A stretch of 64,000 nt of DNA from Ruania alkalisoli (GTDB taxonomy: Bacteria; Actinomycetota; Actinomycetes; Actinomycetales; Beutenbergiaceae), in contig NZ_CP063169.1 in NCBI RefSeq assembly GCF_014960965.1, positions 2,327,581 through 2,391,580 on the forward strand, written 5' to 3'. Positions 27,877 through 35,957 of this stretch are shown here, piece after piece (positions within the stretch are counted from its first letter, which is position 1; the number at the start of each line of letters is the position of its first letter). Both the position numbers and the translations under genes were made by a program. The notes beneath the pieces are model-generated. The model was not told the origin of the DNA. It was given only the letters and a program-made list of their open reading frames with translations, and made no database searches.

Positions 27877-28815
27877 TCAGTGTGCCGCGAGCACGTCCAC
27901 GACGTGGGCGTAGGCAGGGCTCTCCTCAGATGGCGGTGTCAGGACCACCACCCGCGATCCGACCGGGACATCGACAAGCATGTCGACGATTGATCCGGTG
28001 CCCACGAATCCCGCATAGGGGCCGGCTCCCCGGCCTGCGTCACTAGCCCAGCTACTGCCCGCGGGCGATCCGTCCCAGGCCGTCGTCGCATACCCGATCG
28101 CGACCGACTGCCCCATCGCCACCGGTTCCCCGTCACCCTCGGCGATGACGATCGTCTCGACCTCAGAAGGCTCCTCTGCCCCGTCTGGTACGGCTACCGA
28201 CGCCGGCTCGCCAAGTCCACCGGTCACGGCGACCGGTAGGGCGTCCGCCCCGCTCACCTCGGTGGCGTCGCTCTGGCCTGTTGCGTCCGGGCCGTAGGCC
28301 TCGACGAGATCGACGACGAAGACGATCGTGTCGTCCGGGCCGATCCCGGCGTCTGCGTTGCCGCCGGATGGACCGTAGCCGAGCTCGCTCGGGATGCTCA
28401 GCAGAAGCCGTGAGCCGACGGCGTGCCCAGGGATTCCCTGCGTCCACCCCTGGACCACGCTGTTCAGTGAGAACATCGACGGCGTCTCGCGGCTGTAGGA
28501 GTCGTCGAACGTCTCCTGGTCACCCCACACAATGCCTGCGTAGTGGGCCACGACGACAGCCTGCTCCTGGACTTGCGGACCATCACCTTCGCTGAGCACC
28601 TCGACCTGGAGCCCCTCGGGCGCCTGCTCGCTCGGGAACTCGAACGTCGGCGCCTCACCGAAGTCACCGCTCGCATCGGGCATGGCGGTCGATTGCTCCG
28701 TGGTGGTCTCCTCAGGAGGCGCGTTCCCCTCTTCTGCCTGGCCAGCGGCGCAGGCCGTCAGCAGGAGTCCAGCAGTCGTCAGGAGCGCCAAGGCGCGGGC
28801 GGTGCGTCGGTTCAC
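27877..28815 (-). CDS. FKBP-type peptidyl-prolyl isomerase lipoprotein with a second, degenerate FKBP-like half
   Basis: Exported folding factor, 312 residues. Signal peptide with lipobox LLLTAC (Cys22), an acidic linker, then an FKBP domain at about 60-175: VVVAHYAGIVWGDQETFDDSYSRETPSMFSLNSVVQGWTQGIPGHAVGSRLLLSIPSELGYG..DTIVFVVDLVEA. A second related half (about 205-312: GQSVAIGYATTAWDGS..GSSWASD....VGTGSIVDMLVDVPVGSRVVVLTPP) keeps the scaffold but lacks the usual active-site pattern. GTG start at 28815. No operon partner; erpA lies upstream in the same direction behind a terminator. Confidence 0.88.
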   Translation of the reverse strand: MNRRTARALALLTTAGLLLTACAAGQAEEGNAPPEETTTEQSTAMPDASGDFGEAPTFEFPSEQAPEGLQVEVLSEGDGPQVQEQAVVVAHYAGIVWGDQETFDDSYSRETPSMFSLNSVVQGWTQGIPGHAVGSRLLLSIPSELGYGPSGGNADAGIGPDDTIVFVVDLVEAYGPDATGQSDATEVSGADALPVAVTGGLGEPASVAVPDGAEEPSEVETIVIAEGDGEPVAMGQSVAIGYATTAWDGSPAGSSWASDAGRGAGPYAGFVGTGSIVDMLVDVPVGSRVVVLTPPSEESPAYAHVVDVLAAH

Positions 28816-28890
28816 GGGGTGTGCTTTCGTCTCGGGTCAGGGGCGGGCAGCCAGGCTCGACCGGGCGCGGGTCGTGCGCTCTCACGCGAA

Positions 28891-28926
28891 ACGGCCGCGC
28901 TGCCCTCGGGAGGGTTGCGCGGCCGT
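28891..28926 (-). terminator. Terminator of erpA
   Basis: ACGGCCGCGC pairs with GCGCGGCCGT (10 bp) around an inner CCCT/AGGG stem, 21 bases after the erpA stop codon on the minus strand. Confidence 0.7.
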
Positions 28927-28947
28927 CACTCGTGCTCGGCGGATGGT

Positions 28948-29307
28948 TCAGTGGAACGAGTCACCGCAGGCACATGAGCCGCCGGCGTTGGGGTTGTCGA
29001 TCGTGAAACCTTGCTTCTCGATAGTGTCAGCGAAGTCGATCGTGGCTCCCGCGAGGTACGGAACGCTCATCTTGTCCACGATCACCTCGACGCCCTCGAA
29101 CTCGCGCACCGCATCGCCGTCAAGGTAGCGCTCGTCGAAGTAGAGCTGATAGATCAGCCCGGAACATCCGCCTGGCTGGACGGCCACCCGCAGGCGCAGG
29201 TCGTCTCGTCCTTCCTGCTCAAGCAAGGTCTTCACCTTGGTCGCGGCGACGTCGGTCAGGACGACCTCGTGCTCGAGCGCTTCCGTGGTGGGGGTGGTCT
29301 GCGTCAT
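28948..29307 (-). CDS. erpA: Iron-sulfur cluster insertion protein (A-type carrier)
   Basis: Carries and inserts [Fe-S] clusters into target enzymes. Length 119 residues. The three conserved cysteines are in QPGGCSGLIYQLYF and at the C-terminus GGSCACGDSF. GGAGAGA lies about 6 bases before the ATG at 29307, which fixes the start well inside a longer open frame. Its likely clients in this window include LipA and the Rieske protein. The gene is next to the glycerate kinase gene as in M. tuberculosis (Rv2204c-Rv2205c). Confidence 0.95.
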   Translation of the reverse strand: MTQTTPTTEALEHEVVLTDVAATKVKTLLEQEGRDDLRLRVAVQPGGCSGLIYQLYFDERYLDGDAVREFEGVEVIVDKMSVPYLAGATIDFADTIEKQGFTIDNPNAGGSCACGDSFH

Positions 29308-29422
29308 GTGTCTCTCCGAAAGTCGTGCGCGCCGGTCGCCCGGCCTGCTGCCGGAGCAACGCCTGCCGTGCCTGCGGTATTCCTCCGGCACGACGAGCAG
29401 GTCACTCCCTCTCCAGAGTACG

Positions 29423-30580
29423 TCACAGTGCCCAGGTGCGTCGGATCCGTTCCCCACGTCTCACGATGTCGTCCCACGGGTCACCCGGAGGTGGTCCCGG
29501 CTGGCCACCGAGGCCTCGCGTGGGAGCGTCTCGGATCGGATAGGTCGCGCTCACTCCCACGCGCGCGCCATCGCGCCGGCTCACCTGCACCTGCTCCCCC
29601 ACGGCGACGACCGGAACACCGTAGGCCATCGCGGCCTGCCCGGCAGCAGCGACCACGCCGGTGTGCATCGCGGTGCCGTCGAGTGTGGTGCAGCCCGTCA
29701 CCACCAGGTCGACCCCTCCGGCGAGCTCGGGCAAGGCGGTCTCCGCTGCCACCACCTCCGCACCGGGCAGAATCCGTCCGCCGAGCATGGCAAGGACGTA
29801 TGCGGAGCCCCCTCCGGCCCCGGTACCCGGGTCGCGGGTGGGCCGCACCACCGGCCGGGGGCGGCTGGCAAGGCTAGGTGCAGGCCCTCCATCCGGCCCG
29901 GGGCGGCTGCCTACCTGGTCGACGAGTGCGCCGACACGACGTTCGGCTTCCTGGGCGACGGCCGGCCCGACTCCGGGGAGCTGCGCCAGCGCTGCGCCGG
30001 CGCCGTGCAGACCCAGCAGCGGCCGGTCGGTGGCCGCCGCGACGTCGATCTGCACGTGCCTGAGCCGGTGCCGCAACTCCTCGACCGCGGCGAGGCCCCC
30101 AGCCTCCCCGAGCAGCACCCCCAACCGCTGCAGCAGCCCAATGCCCCCATCGTGCACTGCGGACTCGCCTAGGCCCACGACCACACGAGCCGCGCCCGTC
30201 TCCACGGCTGCCACCAACAGGTCCGCCACCGGCTCAGTCGTTCCCTCGCGCACGAGCCGCGCAGCCGTTCGGGTTCCCACCTCGTCCCAGCCCAGCACAG
30301 CACTGGTCTCGACATATGCCGTACCTCCCGCACGACCGGGCACATGTAGCAATGCGGCCGGCACCTGCTCGTCCGGGTCCCACACGCCTGCCCGCACCAC
30401 CACCGGCACGAGCTCACCGCCACGAGCATGGCGCACGGACTCGACGAGCTCGGCTGCACCATCGCTCATCGGACGTTCCACGACGTCGTGGCCGGCTTCA
30501 ACCCAGCCGTACGCCAGCCCCCGTGTCGCGTCGACGGCGGAAACCGGGCCCATGCGGCCAGGGCAGATAAGTACGCGCAC
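29423..30580 (-). CDS. Glycerate kinase family protein
   Basis: 385 residues of the GarK/GlxK-type glycerate kinase family, which phosphorylates D-glycerate. Motifs seen: the N-terminal MRVLICPGRMGPVSAVDATRGLAYGW (family usually xxxPDSFKGSLSA, so the phosphate-binding region is diverged), VVVGLGESAVHDGGIGLLQRLG (family GIGGSATNDGG), and GGGSAYVLAMLGGRILPGAEVV with DLVVTGCTTLDGTAMHTGVV (family DLVITGEGxxDxQT). Several signature positions differ (Glu for Gly/Ser, Cys for Glu), so catalytic activity on glycerate is less certain. GTG start. Confidence 0.78.
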   Translation of the reverse strand: MRVLICPGRMGPVSAVDATRGLAYGWVEAGHDVVERPMSDGAAELVESVRHARGGELVPVVVRAGVWDPDEQVPAALLHVPGRAGGTAYVETSAVLGWDEVGTRTAARLVREGTTEPVADLLVAAVETGAARVVVGLGESAVHDGGIGLLQRLGVLLGEAGGLAAVEELRHRLRHVQIDVAAATDRPLLGLHGAGAALAQLPGVGPAVAQEAERRVGALVDQVGSRPGPDGGPAPSLASRPRPVVRPTRDPGTGAGGGSAYVLAMLGGRILPGAEVVAAETALPELAGGVDLVVTGCTTLDGTAMHTGVVAAAGQAAMAYGVPVVAVGEQVQVSRRDGARVGVSATYPIRDAPTRGLGGQPGPPPGDPWDDIVRRGERIRRTWAL

Positions 30581-30652
30581 TCGCCCAGTCTCTCAGGCGC
30601 CGCACGGAGCCGAGCAACGCCCGCACCGTCCGGAAGACCTGACGACCTCGAC

Positions 30653-30658
30653 TAGGCT
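30653..30658 (+). promoter_or_regulatory. Candidate leaderless -10 (TAGGCT) of the DUF3043 gene
   Basis: TAGGCT ends 6 bases before the GTG at 30665. Confidence 0.45.
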
Positions 30659-30664
30659 GCGATT

Positions 30665-31252
30665 GTGTTCGGACGCAAGAAGAATGAGGACCTCACGCCC
30701 ACGGTCGAGGACGAGACCCCTTCCGGAAAGGGGCGCCCCACACCGCGCAGACGTGACGCTGAGGCACGGAACAAGCGTCCCCTCGTCCCGACCGATCGCA
30801 AGGCCGCTCGGCGAGAGCAGCGCGCGAAGTACGCCGAGGCACGTGAACGGATGAACCAGGCGATGGTCACCGGCGATGACCAGCACATGCCCGCCCAGCA
30901 TCGGGGACCTGTGCGCCGGTACTTGCGAGACTACGTCGACGCGCGCTGGAACCTGGGCGAGCTGTTCCTCCCGATCGCGGCTCTGATCGTGCTCATCATG
31001 CTCGGTGCCAGCTTCATCCCCGCGCTCGGGAACGTGGCTCTGCTCGCGTTCTACTCGCTCTACATCATCGTCTTCATCGCCCTGGCCGACGCGATCATCC
31101 TCGCCGTCCGGCTGCGTCGGAAGGTCCGCGCCAAGTTCGGACAGGACCGAGTGGGCCGCGGCGTGATCCTCTACGTGATCATGCGCGCCTTCCAACTGCG
31201 CCGTACGCGCCTTCCGAAGCCGCAGATCAAACGGGGCGAGTTCCCGGCCTGA
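30665..31252 (+). CDS. DUF3043 membrane protein
   Basis: Actinobacterial membrane protein of unknown function, 195 residues. A basic, charged N-terminus (MFGRKKNEDLTPTVEDETPSGKGRPTPRRRDAEARNKRPL, then RKAARREQRAKYAEARERMNQAMVTGD) is followed by the family core RDYVDARWNLGELFLPIAAL. Two transmembrane helices lie at about 99-117 and 122-145. The C-terminus is basic again and cytoplasmic. It is the homologue of M. tuberculosis Rv2206 by content and by position next to the glycerate kinase. Confidence 0.88.
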   Translation: MFGRKKNEDLTPTVEDETPSGKGRPTPRRRDAEARNKRPLVPTDRKAARREQRAKYAEARERMNQAMVTGDDQHMPAQHRGPVRRYLRDYVDARWNLGELFLPIAALIVLIMLGASFIPALGNVALLAFYSLYIIVFIALADAIILAVRLRRKVRAKFGQDRVGRGVILYVIMRAFQLRRTRLPKPQIKRGEFPA

Positions 31253-31286
31253 GGCCGCACCCGCGGGCTGGCACGTTCGGGAAGCA

Positions 31287-31292
31287 TAGGAT
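31287..31292 (+). promoter_or_regulatory. Candidate leaderless -10 (TAGGAT) of the aldo/keto reductase
   Basis: TAGGAT ends 6 bases before the ATG at 31299, inside the 46-base gap after the DUF3043 gene. Confidence 0.5.
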
Positions 31293-31298
31293 CGATCC

Positions 31299-32312
31299 AT
31301 GCACTTCCGACACCTCGGCCGCTCCGGCCTGAAGATCAGCGAGATCACCTACGGCAACTGGATCACGCACGGCTCGCAGGTTGAAAATGACACAGCCACT
31401 GCCTGTGTGAGAGCCGCGCTCGACGCCGGGATCACCTCCTTCGACACCGCCGACGTCTACGCCAATACCAAGGCGGAGGAGGTCCTGGGCGCGGCACTCG
31501 CGCACGAGCGCCGAGAGAGCCTGGAGATCTTCACGAAGGTCTATTTCCCCACCGGTCCGATGGGTCCGAATGACACCGGCTTGTCCCGCAAGCACATCAT
31601 GGAGTCGATCAACGGCTCACTGCGGCGCCTGGACACAGACTACGTCGACCTGTATCAAGCGCACCGGTATGACTACGCCACACCGCTCGAGGAGACGATG
31701 CAGGCGTTCGCCGACGTCGTGCGCGCTGGGAAGGCGCTCTACATCGGAGTCAGTGAGTGGACGGCCGAGCAGCTGCGCGCCGGACACGCCTTGGCGAAGG
31801 AGCTCGGGATCAGCCTGATCTCCAGTCAGCCGCAGTACTCCATGGTCTGGCGTGTGATCGAGGACGAGGTGGTCCCCACCTCGTCCGAGCTGGGCATCTC
31901 CCAGATCGTATGGTCACCGGTGGCGCAGGGTGTCCTGACCGGGAAGTATCTTCCCGGCCAAGCCGCTCCCGACGGTTCACGCGCGGCCGATACCAAGGGC
32001 GGCGCGAAGATGATCGAGGGGCTGCTCGGACGCGAGGACCTCCTGCGCCGGGTCCAGGATTTGCGCCCTGTCGCGCAGGAACTAGACCTGACCATGGCTC
32101 AGCTCGCTGTGGCCTGGGTGCTGCAGAACGACAATGTCGCCGCCGCCCTCATCGGTGCCTCCCGGCCCGAGCAGGTGGCTGAGAACGTCGCGGCCGCCGG
32201 CATTCGGATTCCAGGGGAGCTGATGAAGAGGATCGATGAGATCCTCGCCGACAGCGTGGTGCGCGATCCCCGGCAGACGGAGAAGTCCTCGCCGACCGAG
32301 CGTCTCTGCTAG
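31299..32312 (+). CDS. Aldo/keto reductase (Kv-beta / YghZ-like subgroup)
   Basis: NADPH-dependent oxidoreductase of 337 residues with a TIM-barrel fold. The catalytic tetrad is visible: Asp and Tyr in FDTADVYANTKAEE, Lys in EIFTKVYFP, His in LYQAHRYD. The C-terminal coenzyme motif AALIGASRPEQVAENVAA is present. Overall layout, including WSPVAQGVLTGKY, resembles the Kv-channel beta subunit and L-glyceraldehyde 3-phosphate reductase subgroup. The substrate is unknown. It converges on pyrD across a hairpin-rich spacer. Confidence 0.92.
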   Translation: MHFRHLGRSGLKISEITYGNWITHGSQVENDTATACVRAALDAGITSFDTADVYANTKAEEVLGAALAHERRESLEIFTKVYFPTGPMGPNDTGLSRKHIMESINGSLRRLDTDYVDLYQAHRYDYATPLEETMQAFADVVRAGKALYIGVSEWTAEQLRAGHALAKELGISLISSQPQYSMVWRVIEDEVVPTSSELGISQIVWSPVAQGVLTGKYLPGQAAPDGSRAADTKGGAKMIEGLLGREDLLRRVQDLRPVAQELDLTMAQLAVAWVLQNDNVAAALIGASRPEQVAENVAAAGIRIPGELMKRIDEILADSVVRDPRQTEKSSPTERLC

Positions 32313-32345
32313 GCGGTCACTCGCTTCCGCGCGTTGCTCGCTTCC

Positions 32346-32415
32346 GGGCAGGTCCGCACCGCACATGGTGTAGACCTGCCCCAGCGTCCTCCCACGGCCT
32401 CGCGCTCGGGGCCGT
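32346..32415. terminator. Two hairpins between the convergent aldo/keto reductase and pyrD genes
   Basis: GGGCAGGTC/GACCTGCCC (32346-32354 with 32373-32381) encloses an inner CACC/GGTG stem. A second CACGGCC/GGCCGTG hairpin spans about 32392-32415. They lie between two stop codons and would serve both strands. Confidence 0.6.
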
Positions 32416-32429
32416 GCTGCGGCTCCGTG

Positions 32430-33452
32430 TTATACGAGGGTCCGCCGGTTGATGCGGCCAGGCCAGGCAGGGCCGGAGTAGATGAAGCTGGTATACGCCT
32501 GCACGAGGGTCGCCCCCGCGTGCAGGTAGTCGCACACATCGGCTGGGGTCGAGATGCCCCCGACACCGATCACCACGGCATCTGGGCCAAGTACGGCCCG
32601 CACACGGCCGACCACATCGAGCCCGCGAGCACGCAATGGCGGTCCGGACAGCCCGCCGGCACCGTGGTCGTGGTCGATCGTGGTGTTCACGGCGACGACC
32701 CCGGCCAGCTCCAGCTCGACCGCCAGCCGAGCGATCGCATCCACGTCAGCGTCTGCCAGGTCCGGTGCGATCTTGACAAGGACGGGAACCTCCCGCGCTG
32801 CGGCCGCGACAGCCGCGTCACGGACCGACGCGAGGATGGGACGCAGGGCCTCGGTCTGCTGTAGATCGCGCAGCCCAGGGGTGTTGGGTGAGGACACGTT
32901 CACCACCATGTAATCGACGTACGGCGCCAGCGCCCGCGCGCTGGTGACGTAGTCAGCGACTGCATCCCGGGCCGGCGTCACCTTCGACTTGCCGATATTG
33001 GCACCGATGATCATGCGACGACCGTGGGCGGTCCGTCGCACACGCGCCAGCCGCCGGGCCGCCGCGTGGGCACCCGCGTTGTTGAAACCCATCCGGTTCA
33101 CCAACGCTCGCTCACTCACCAACCGGAACAGTCGCGGCGGTGGGTTGCCGGGCTGCGCGTGCGCGGTGACGGTCCCGACCTCAACGAACGCGAACCCGAG
33201 AGCGTCGAGCCCGGCGGCCATGGTGGCGTTCTTGTCGAAGCCTGCCGCCGCTCCGAGGACGCCACCGATCTCTCGCCCGAACACCTCCCGCGACGGCACC
33301 CGTCCAGGTCTGCCGATCGTGGCACGCAACGTCTCCCGTAGCGGTCCGGCGGCGCCGGCACACCGGATGAGGACGCTGGCCACTCGATGAGCGACCTCGG
33401 GCTCGATCCGGGTGAACACGTGGGAGAAGAACACGCTGTAAGGACTGGCCAC
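32430..33452 (-). CDS. pyrD: Quinone-dependent dihydroorotate dehydrogenase (class 2)
   Basis: Oxidises dihydroorotate to orotate in pyrimidine synthesis and passes electrons to menaquinone at the membrane. Length 340 residues. An N-terminal membrane-associating helix region (SVFFSHVFTRIEPEVAHRVASVLIR) marks class 2. FMN and active-site motifs: GAAAGFDKNA, VEVGTVTAHAQPGNPPPRLFRL, NRMGFNNAGA, VNVSSPNTPGLRDLQ with the catalytic Ser, VKIAPDL, GVVAVNTTI and GGLSGPPLR. The GTG start is preceded 6 bases upstream by TAGGCT. Confidence 0.95.
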   Translation of the reverse strand: MASPYSVFFSHVFTRIEPEVAHRVASVLIRCAGAAGPLRETLRATIGRPGRVPSREVFGREIGGVLGAAAGFDKNATMAAGLDALGFAFVEVGTVTAHAQPGNPPPRLFRLVSERALVNRMGFNNAGAHAAARRLARVRRTAHGRRMIIGANIGKSKVTPARDAVADYVTSARALAPYVDYMVVNVSSPNTPGLRDLQQTEALRPILASVRDAAVAAAAREVPVLVKIAPDLADADVDAIARLAVELELAGVVAVNTTIDHDHGAGGLSGPPLRARGLDVVGRVRAVLGPDAVVIGVGGISTPADVCDYLHAGATLVQAYTSFIYSGPAWPGRINRRTLV

Positions 33453-33458
33453 AGCCTC

Positions 33459-33464
33459 AGCCTA
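33459..33464 (-). promoter_or_regulatory. Candidate leaderless -10 (TAGGCT) of pyrD
   Basis: TAGGCT on the minus strand, 6 bases before the GTG at 33452 and immediately beyond the stop codon of the upstream membrane protein gene. Confidence 0.45.
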
Positions 33465-33468
33465 ATGG

Positions 33469-33909
33469 TCAGCCGTGAGCGATCCGCGCCGGTGAGGACC
33501 GCCACATCCAGAACAGTCCGAGAAGGGGCAGCGCGGCAGGGATGTACCCGTACCCGGCTCCGAAGTGGGACCAGACACTGGCATGCGGAAACAGGTCTGG
33601 GCGGATCAGGCTCAACGTCCCGACGGCCAGAACTCCGGCAAGCTCGAATGACACCGTCACCCACGCGAGGCGGCGCATCCGGCGGCCGTTGTGCGCCATG
33701 GCGACGGTCGCCCCGAGGTACACCACGGCCGCAACTGCCGAGAGTGTGTAGGCCAGGGGCGCCTCGGCGGCATCACGGATCAGCTGCACAGCAGCCCGAG
33801 CAGTGGCGGAGATCGCGAAGATCCCATAGACGAAGATCAGCACCCGCCCCGCACCGTAGGCCGGACGGCGAGTGTCCTCGGCGCCAGTGGTCTCGGACTG
33901 CTGGCTCAC
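33469..33909 (-). CDS. Four-helix membrane protein of unknown function
   Basis: Protein of 146 residues, unrecognised family. After a short polar N-terminus (SQQSETTGAEDTRRPAYGAG) four hydrophobic segments follow: RVLIFVYGIFAISATARAA, PLAYTLSAVAAVVYLGATVAMA, LAWVTVSFELAGVLAVGTLSL and YIPAALPLLGLFWMW. The helix-2 to helix-3 loop is basic (HNGRRMRR). The GTG start overlaps the stop of the upstream membrane protein gene (GTGA), so the two are coupled and may form a complex. Confidence 0.8.
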   Translation of the reverse strand: MSQQSETTGAEDTRRPAYGAGRVLIFVYGIFAISATARAAVQLIRDAAEAPLAYTLSAVAAVVYLGATVAMAHNGRRMRRLAWVTVSFELAGVLAVGTLSLIRPDLFPHASVWSHFGAGYGYIPAALPLLGLFWMWRSSPARIAHG

Positions 33910-34268
33910 CCTGTCCCTCCTGTCGCCCAGATCTGATTCACCCGCAGTTGCAGGGCGATCAGTGTCAGACAGGCCGCGATGAGCACCACCGAGCTCCACC
34001 GCGACCGCTCCGCGACGGCGACGACGGCCGCCGCCGGGAGCAGCAGCGCCGTCGTAATCAGGTACCCCCACAACAAGACTCCATCCACGGTATGGCCGCG
34101 CGCGGTCAGCACGCCGGCGATCACCATCTGCACCACGATCGCGAACTCGATCCCGGCACCGGCAACGAGCTGACGCAGGATCACCGCCTCGTTGCGGACG
34201 GTTCGCACTGCGGCCCACAGTCCGAGCAGCACAGCTGCACCGACAAGTACGGCGATGACGATGGACAC
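33906..34268 (-). CDS. Small membrane protein coupled to the downstream membrane protein
   Basis: Protein of 120 residues with four predicted helices: SIVIAVLVGAAVLLGLWAAV, FAIVVQMVIAGVLTA, GVLLWGYLITTALLLPAAAVVAVA and SSVVLIAACLTLIALQL. No family is recognised. The GTG at 34268 is chosen over a longer frame because TACCCT lies 6 bases upstream and the protein then begins with its first helix. Its stop overlaps the next start by 4 bases. Equivalent paired small membrane genes are common in actinobacterial chromosomes, but no role is known to me. Confidence 0.75.
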   Translation of the reverse strand: MSIVIAVLVGAAVLLGLWAAVRTVRNEAVILRQLVAGAGIEFAIVVQMVIAGVLTARGHTVDGVLLWGYLITTALLLPAAAVVAVAERSRWSSVVLIAACLTLIALQLRVNQIWATGGTG

Positions 34269-34274
34269 GGGTGC

Positions 34275-34280
34275 AGGGTA
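34275..34280 (-). promoter_or_regulatory. Candidate leaderless -10 (TACCCT) of the membrane-protein pair
   Basis: TACCCT on the minus strand, 6 bases before the GTG at 34268. Confidence 0.4.
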
Positions 34281-34356
34281 GTCCGTCTGTGCTGGTGAAC
34301 GCCGATTCCGACCGATGGCCGGACCGGTCAGCGCTCCCACCGGTCCTGGCCTCGCA

Positions 34357-34362
34357 TACGAT
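34357..34362 (+). promoter_or_regulatory. Candidate leaderless -10 (TACGAT) of pepA
   Basis: TACGAT ends 7 bases before the GTG at 34370 and overlaps the alternative ATG at 34361, which favours the GTG. Confidence 0.4.
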
Positions 34363-34369
34363 GCATGGC

Positions 34370-35842
34370 GTGACGGATCTGACACTCACCAGCAAGAGCC
34401 CGGAACGACTGAGCACCGACGTCCTCGTCGTGGGCGTTGCCGACGAGGACGGCAAGCCCCGGATCGAGGGGGCACAGGCCCTGAGCCGAACGACCCGTAG
34501 TTCGCTCGAACGGGCAATCACGCTTCTCGGCGTGACAGGACGCGCGGGTGAGGTGACGAAGATCCCGGCCGGCGGCGACGTGAGGGCCGACCTGCTCCTG
34601 CTGACAGGGACCGGAGCGCCGGCGCAGGACGATCAGGTCGCGCGCGAGCGCCTGCGCCGCGCTGCCGGTGCAGCTCTGGCCGGACTCGCCGGATCGCCCC
34701 GGGTGAGCATCGCTCTCCCGGTCGCTGACACTGCCGACCTGCAGGCGGTCGCCGAGGGCGCGCTGCTCGGCTGCTATCGCATGGCGAGCGCACGCGAGGC
34801 TCATGCCGCTGCGCGCGAGATCCAGCTCGTCGCCTCACCCAGCGGCAAGGCTGCACGCGCCGCCCTCGACCGCGCTCGCACCGTCGCCGAGGCCGTGCAC
34901 GGCACCCGGGACCTGGTCAATCTCTCCCCCAACGTTCTCTACCCGGAGTCCTTCGCCACCCGTGCGCGCGACCTTGCCAAGGGTACGAAGGTGAAGGTCA
35001 GCGTGCTCGACGAGAGGGCCCTCGCCGATGGTGGCTATGGCGGCCTGCTCGGGGTGGGCAAGGGCTCAGCCCGCGGCCCCCGGCTGGTGCGCCTGGAGTA
35101 CCGCCCGTCACGTGCGCGCCGGCATGTCGCGCTTGTGGGCAAGGGCATCACCTTTGACTCCGGAGGTCTCTCGCTCAAGCCAGCCAAGGGCATGGAGACG
35201 ATGAAGAACGACATGGCGGGTGCGGCTGCTGTCCTGCATACGGTGCTCGCTGCAGCCAGGTTGGGGCTTCCCATCGCCGTCACCGGATGGTTGGCACTGG
35301 CTGAGAACATGCCCTCGGGGTCGGCGCAGCGCCCCTCCGACGTCATCACGATCCGTGGCGGGAAGACTGTCGAAGTCCTCAATACCGACGCCGAAGGCCG
35401 CTTGGTCATGGCCGATGCGCTCGTCGCAGCGACCGAGGAAGGGCCCGACGCTGTCATCGACATCGCCACCCTGACCGGAGCGCAGATGGTTGCTCTCGGC
35501 AACCAGGTCAGCGCCGTCATGGGCAATGACGACGTGCGCGAGCAGGTCCTCAGCGCCGCTGACCGGGCCGGCGAGCAGTTCTGGCCTATGCCGCTGCCGG
35601 AGGAACTGCGCGCGTCGATGAACACTCCGATGGCCGACATCGCGAATATGGGCGAGCGCTACGGCGGCATGCTGGTCGCCGGCCTGTTCCTGCAGGAGTT
35701 CGTGGGCGAGACCCCTTGGGCGCATCTCGACATCGCCGGACCGGCCTTCAACGACTCCTCGCCACGTCACTACGTCCCCAAGGGCGGAACGGGCGTGGGT
35801 GTGCGCACGCTCGTGGAGCTCCTCAGCGCCGCCAGCGCGTGA
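34370..35842 (+). CDS. pepA: Leucyl aminopeptidase (M17 family)
   Basis: Dizinc/dimanganese aminopeptidase that removes N-terminal residues from peptides in the cytoplasm. About 490 residues. Metal and active-site motifs are intact: LVGKGITFDSGGLSLKPAKGMETMKNDMAGAAAV and the signature NTDAEGRLVMADAL. The C-terminal part LDIAGPAF..GGTGVGVRTLVELL is typical. Start: GTG at 34370 is preferred on promoter spacing; ATG at 34361 would add three residues. In mycobacteria pepB (Rv2213) occupies the same place before dlaT. Confidence 0.94.
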   Translation: MTDLTLTSKSPERLSTDVLVVGVADEDGKPRIEGAQALSRTTRSSLERAITLLGVTGRAGEVTKIPAGGDVRADLLLLTGTGAPAQDDQVARERLRRAAGAALAGLAGSPRVSIALPVADTADLQAVAEGALLGCYRMASAREAHAAAREIQLVASPSGKAARAALDRARTVAEAVHGTRDLVNLSPNVLYPESFATRARDLAKGTKVKVSVLDERALADGGYGGLLGVGKGSARGPRLVRLEYRPSRARRHVALVGKGITFDSGGLSLKPAKGMETMKNDMAGAAAVLHTVLAAARLGLPIAVTGWLALAENMPSGSAQRPSDVITIRGGKTVEVLNTDAEGRLVMADALVAATEEGPDAVIDIATLTGAQMVALGNQVSAVMGNDDVREQVLSAADRAGEQFWPMPLPEELRASMNTPMADIANMGERYGGMLVAGLFLQEFVGETPWAHLDIAGPAFNDSSPRHYVPKGGTGVGVRTLVELLSAASA

Positions 35843-35957
35843 GCATCCCCACATCCGCCTGCGCACGCTCGGGTTGGGGGGAGAGGCCGTCAGTGCCAAG
35901 ATGGACGTGCCCACCGCCCCCGGTCCCGGTGGGGTCGTCGGCGACGAGGAGGTGGAC

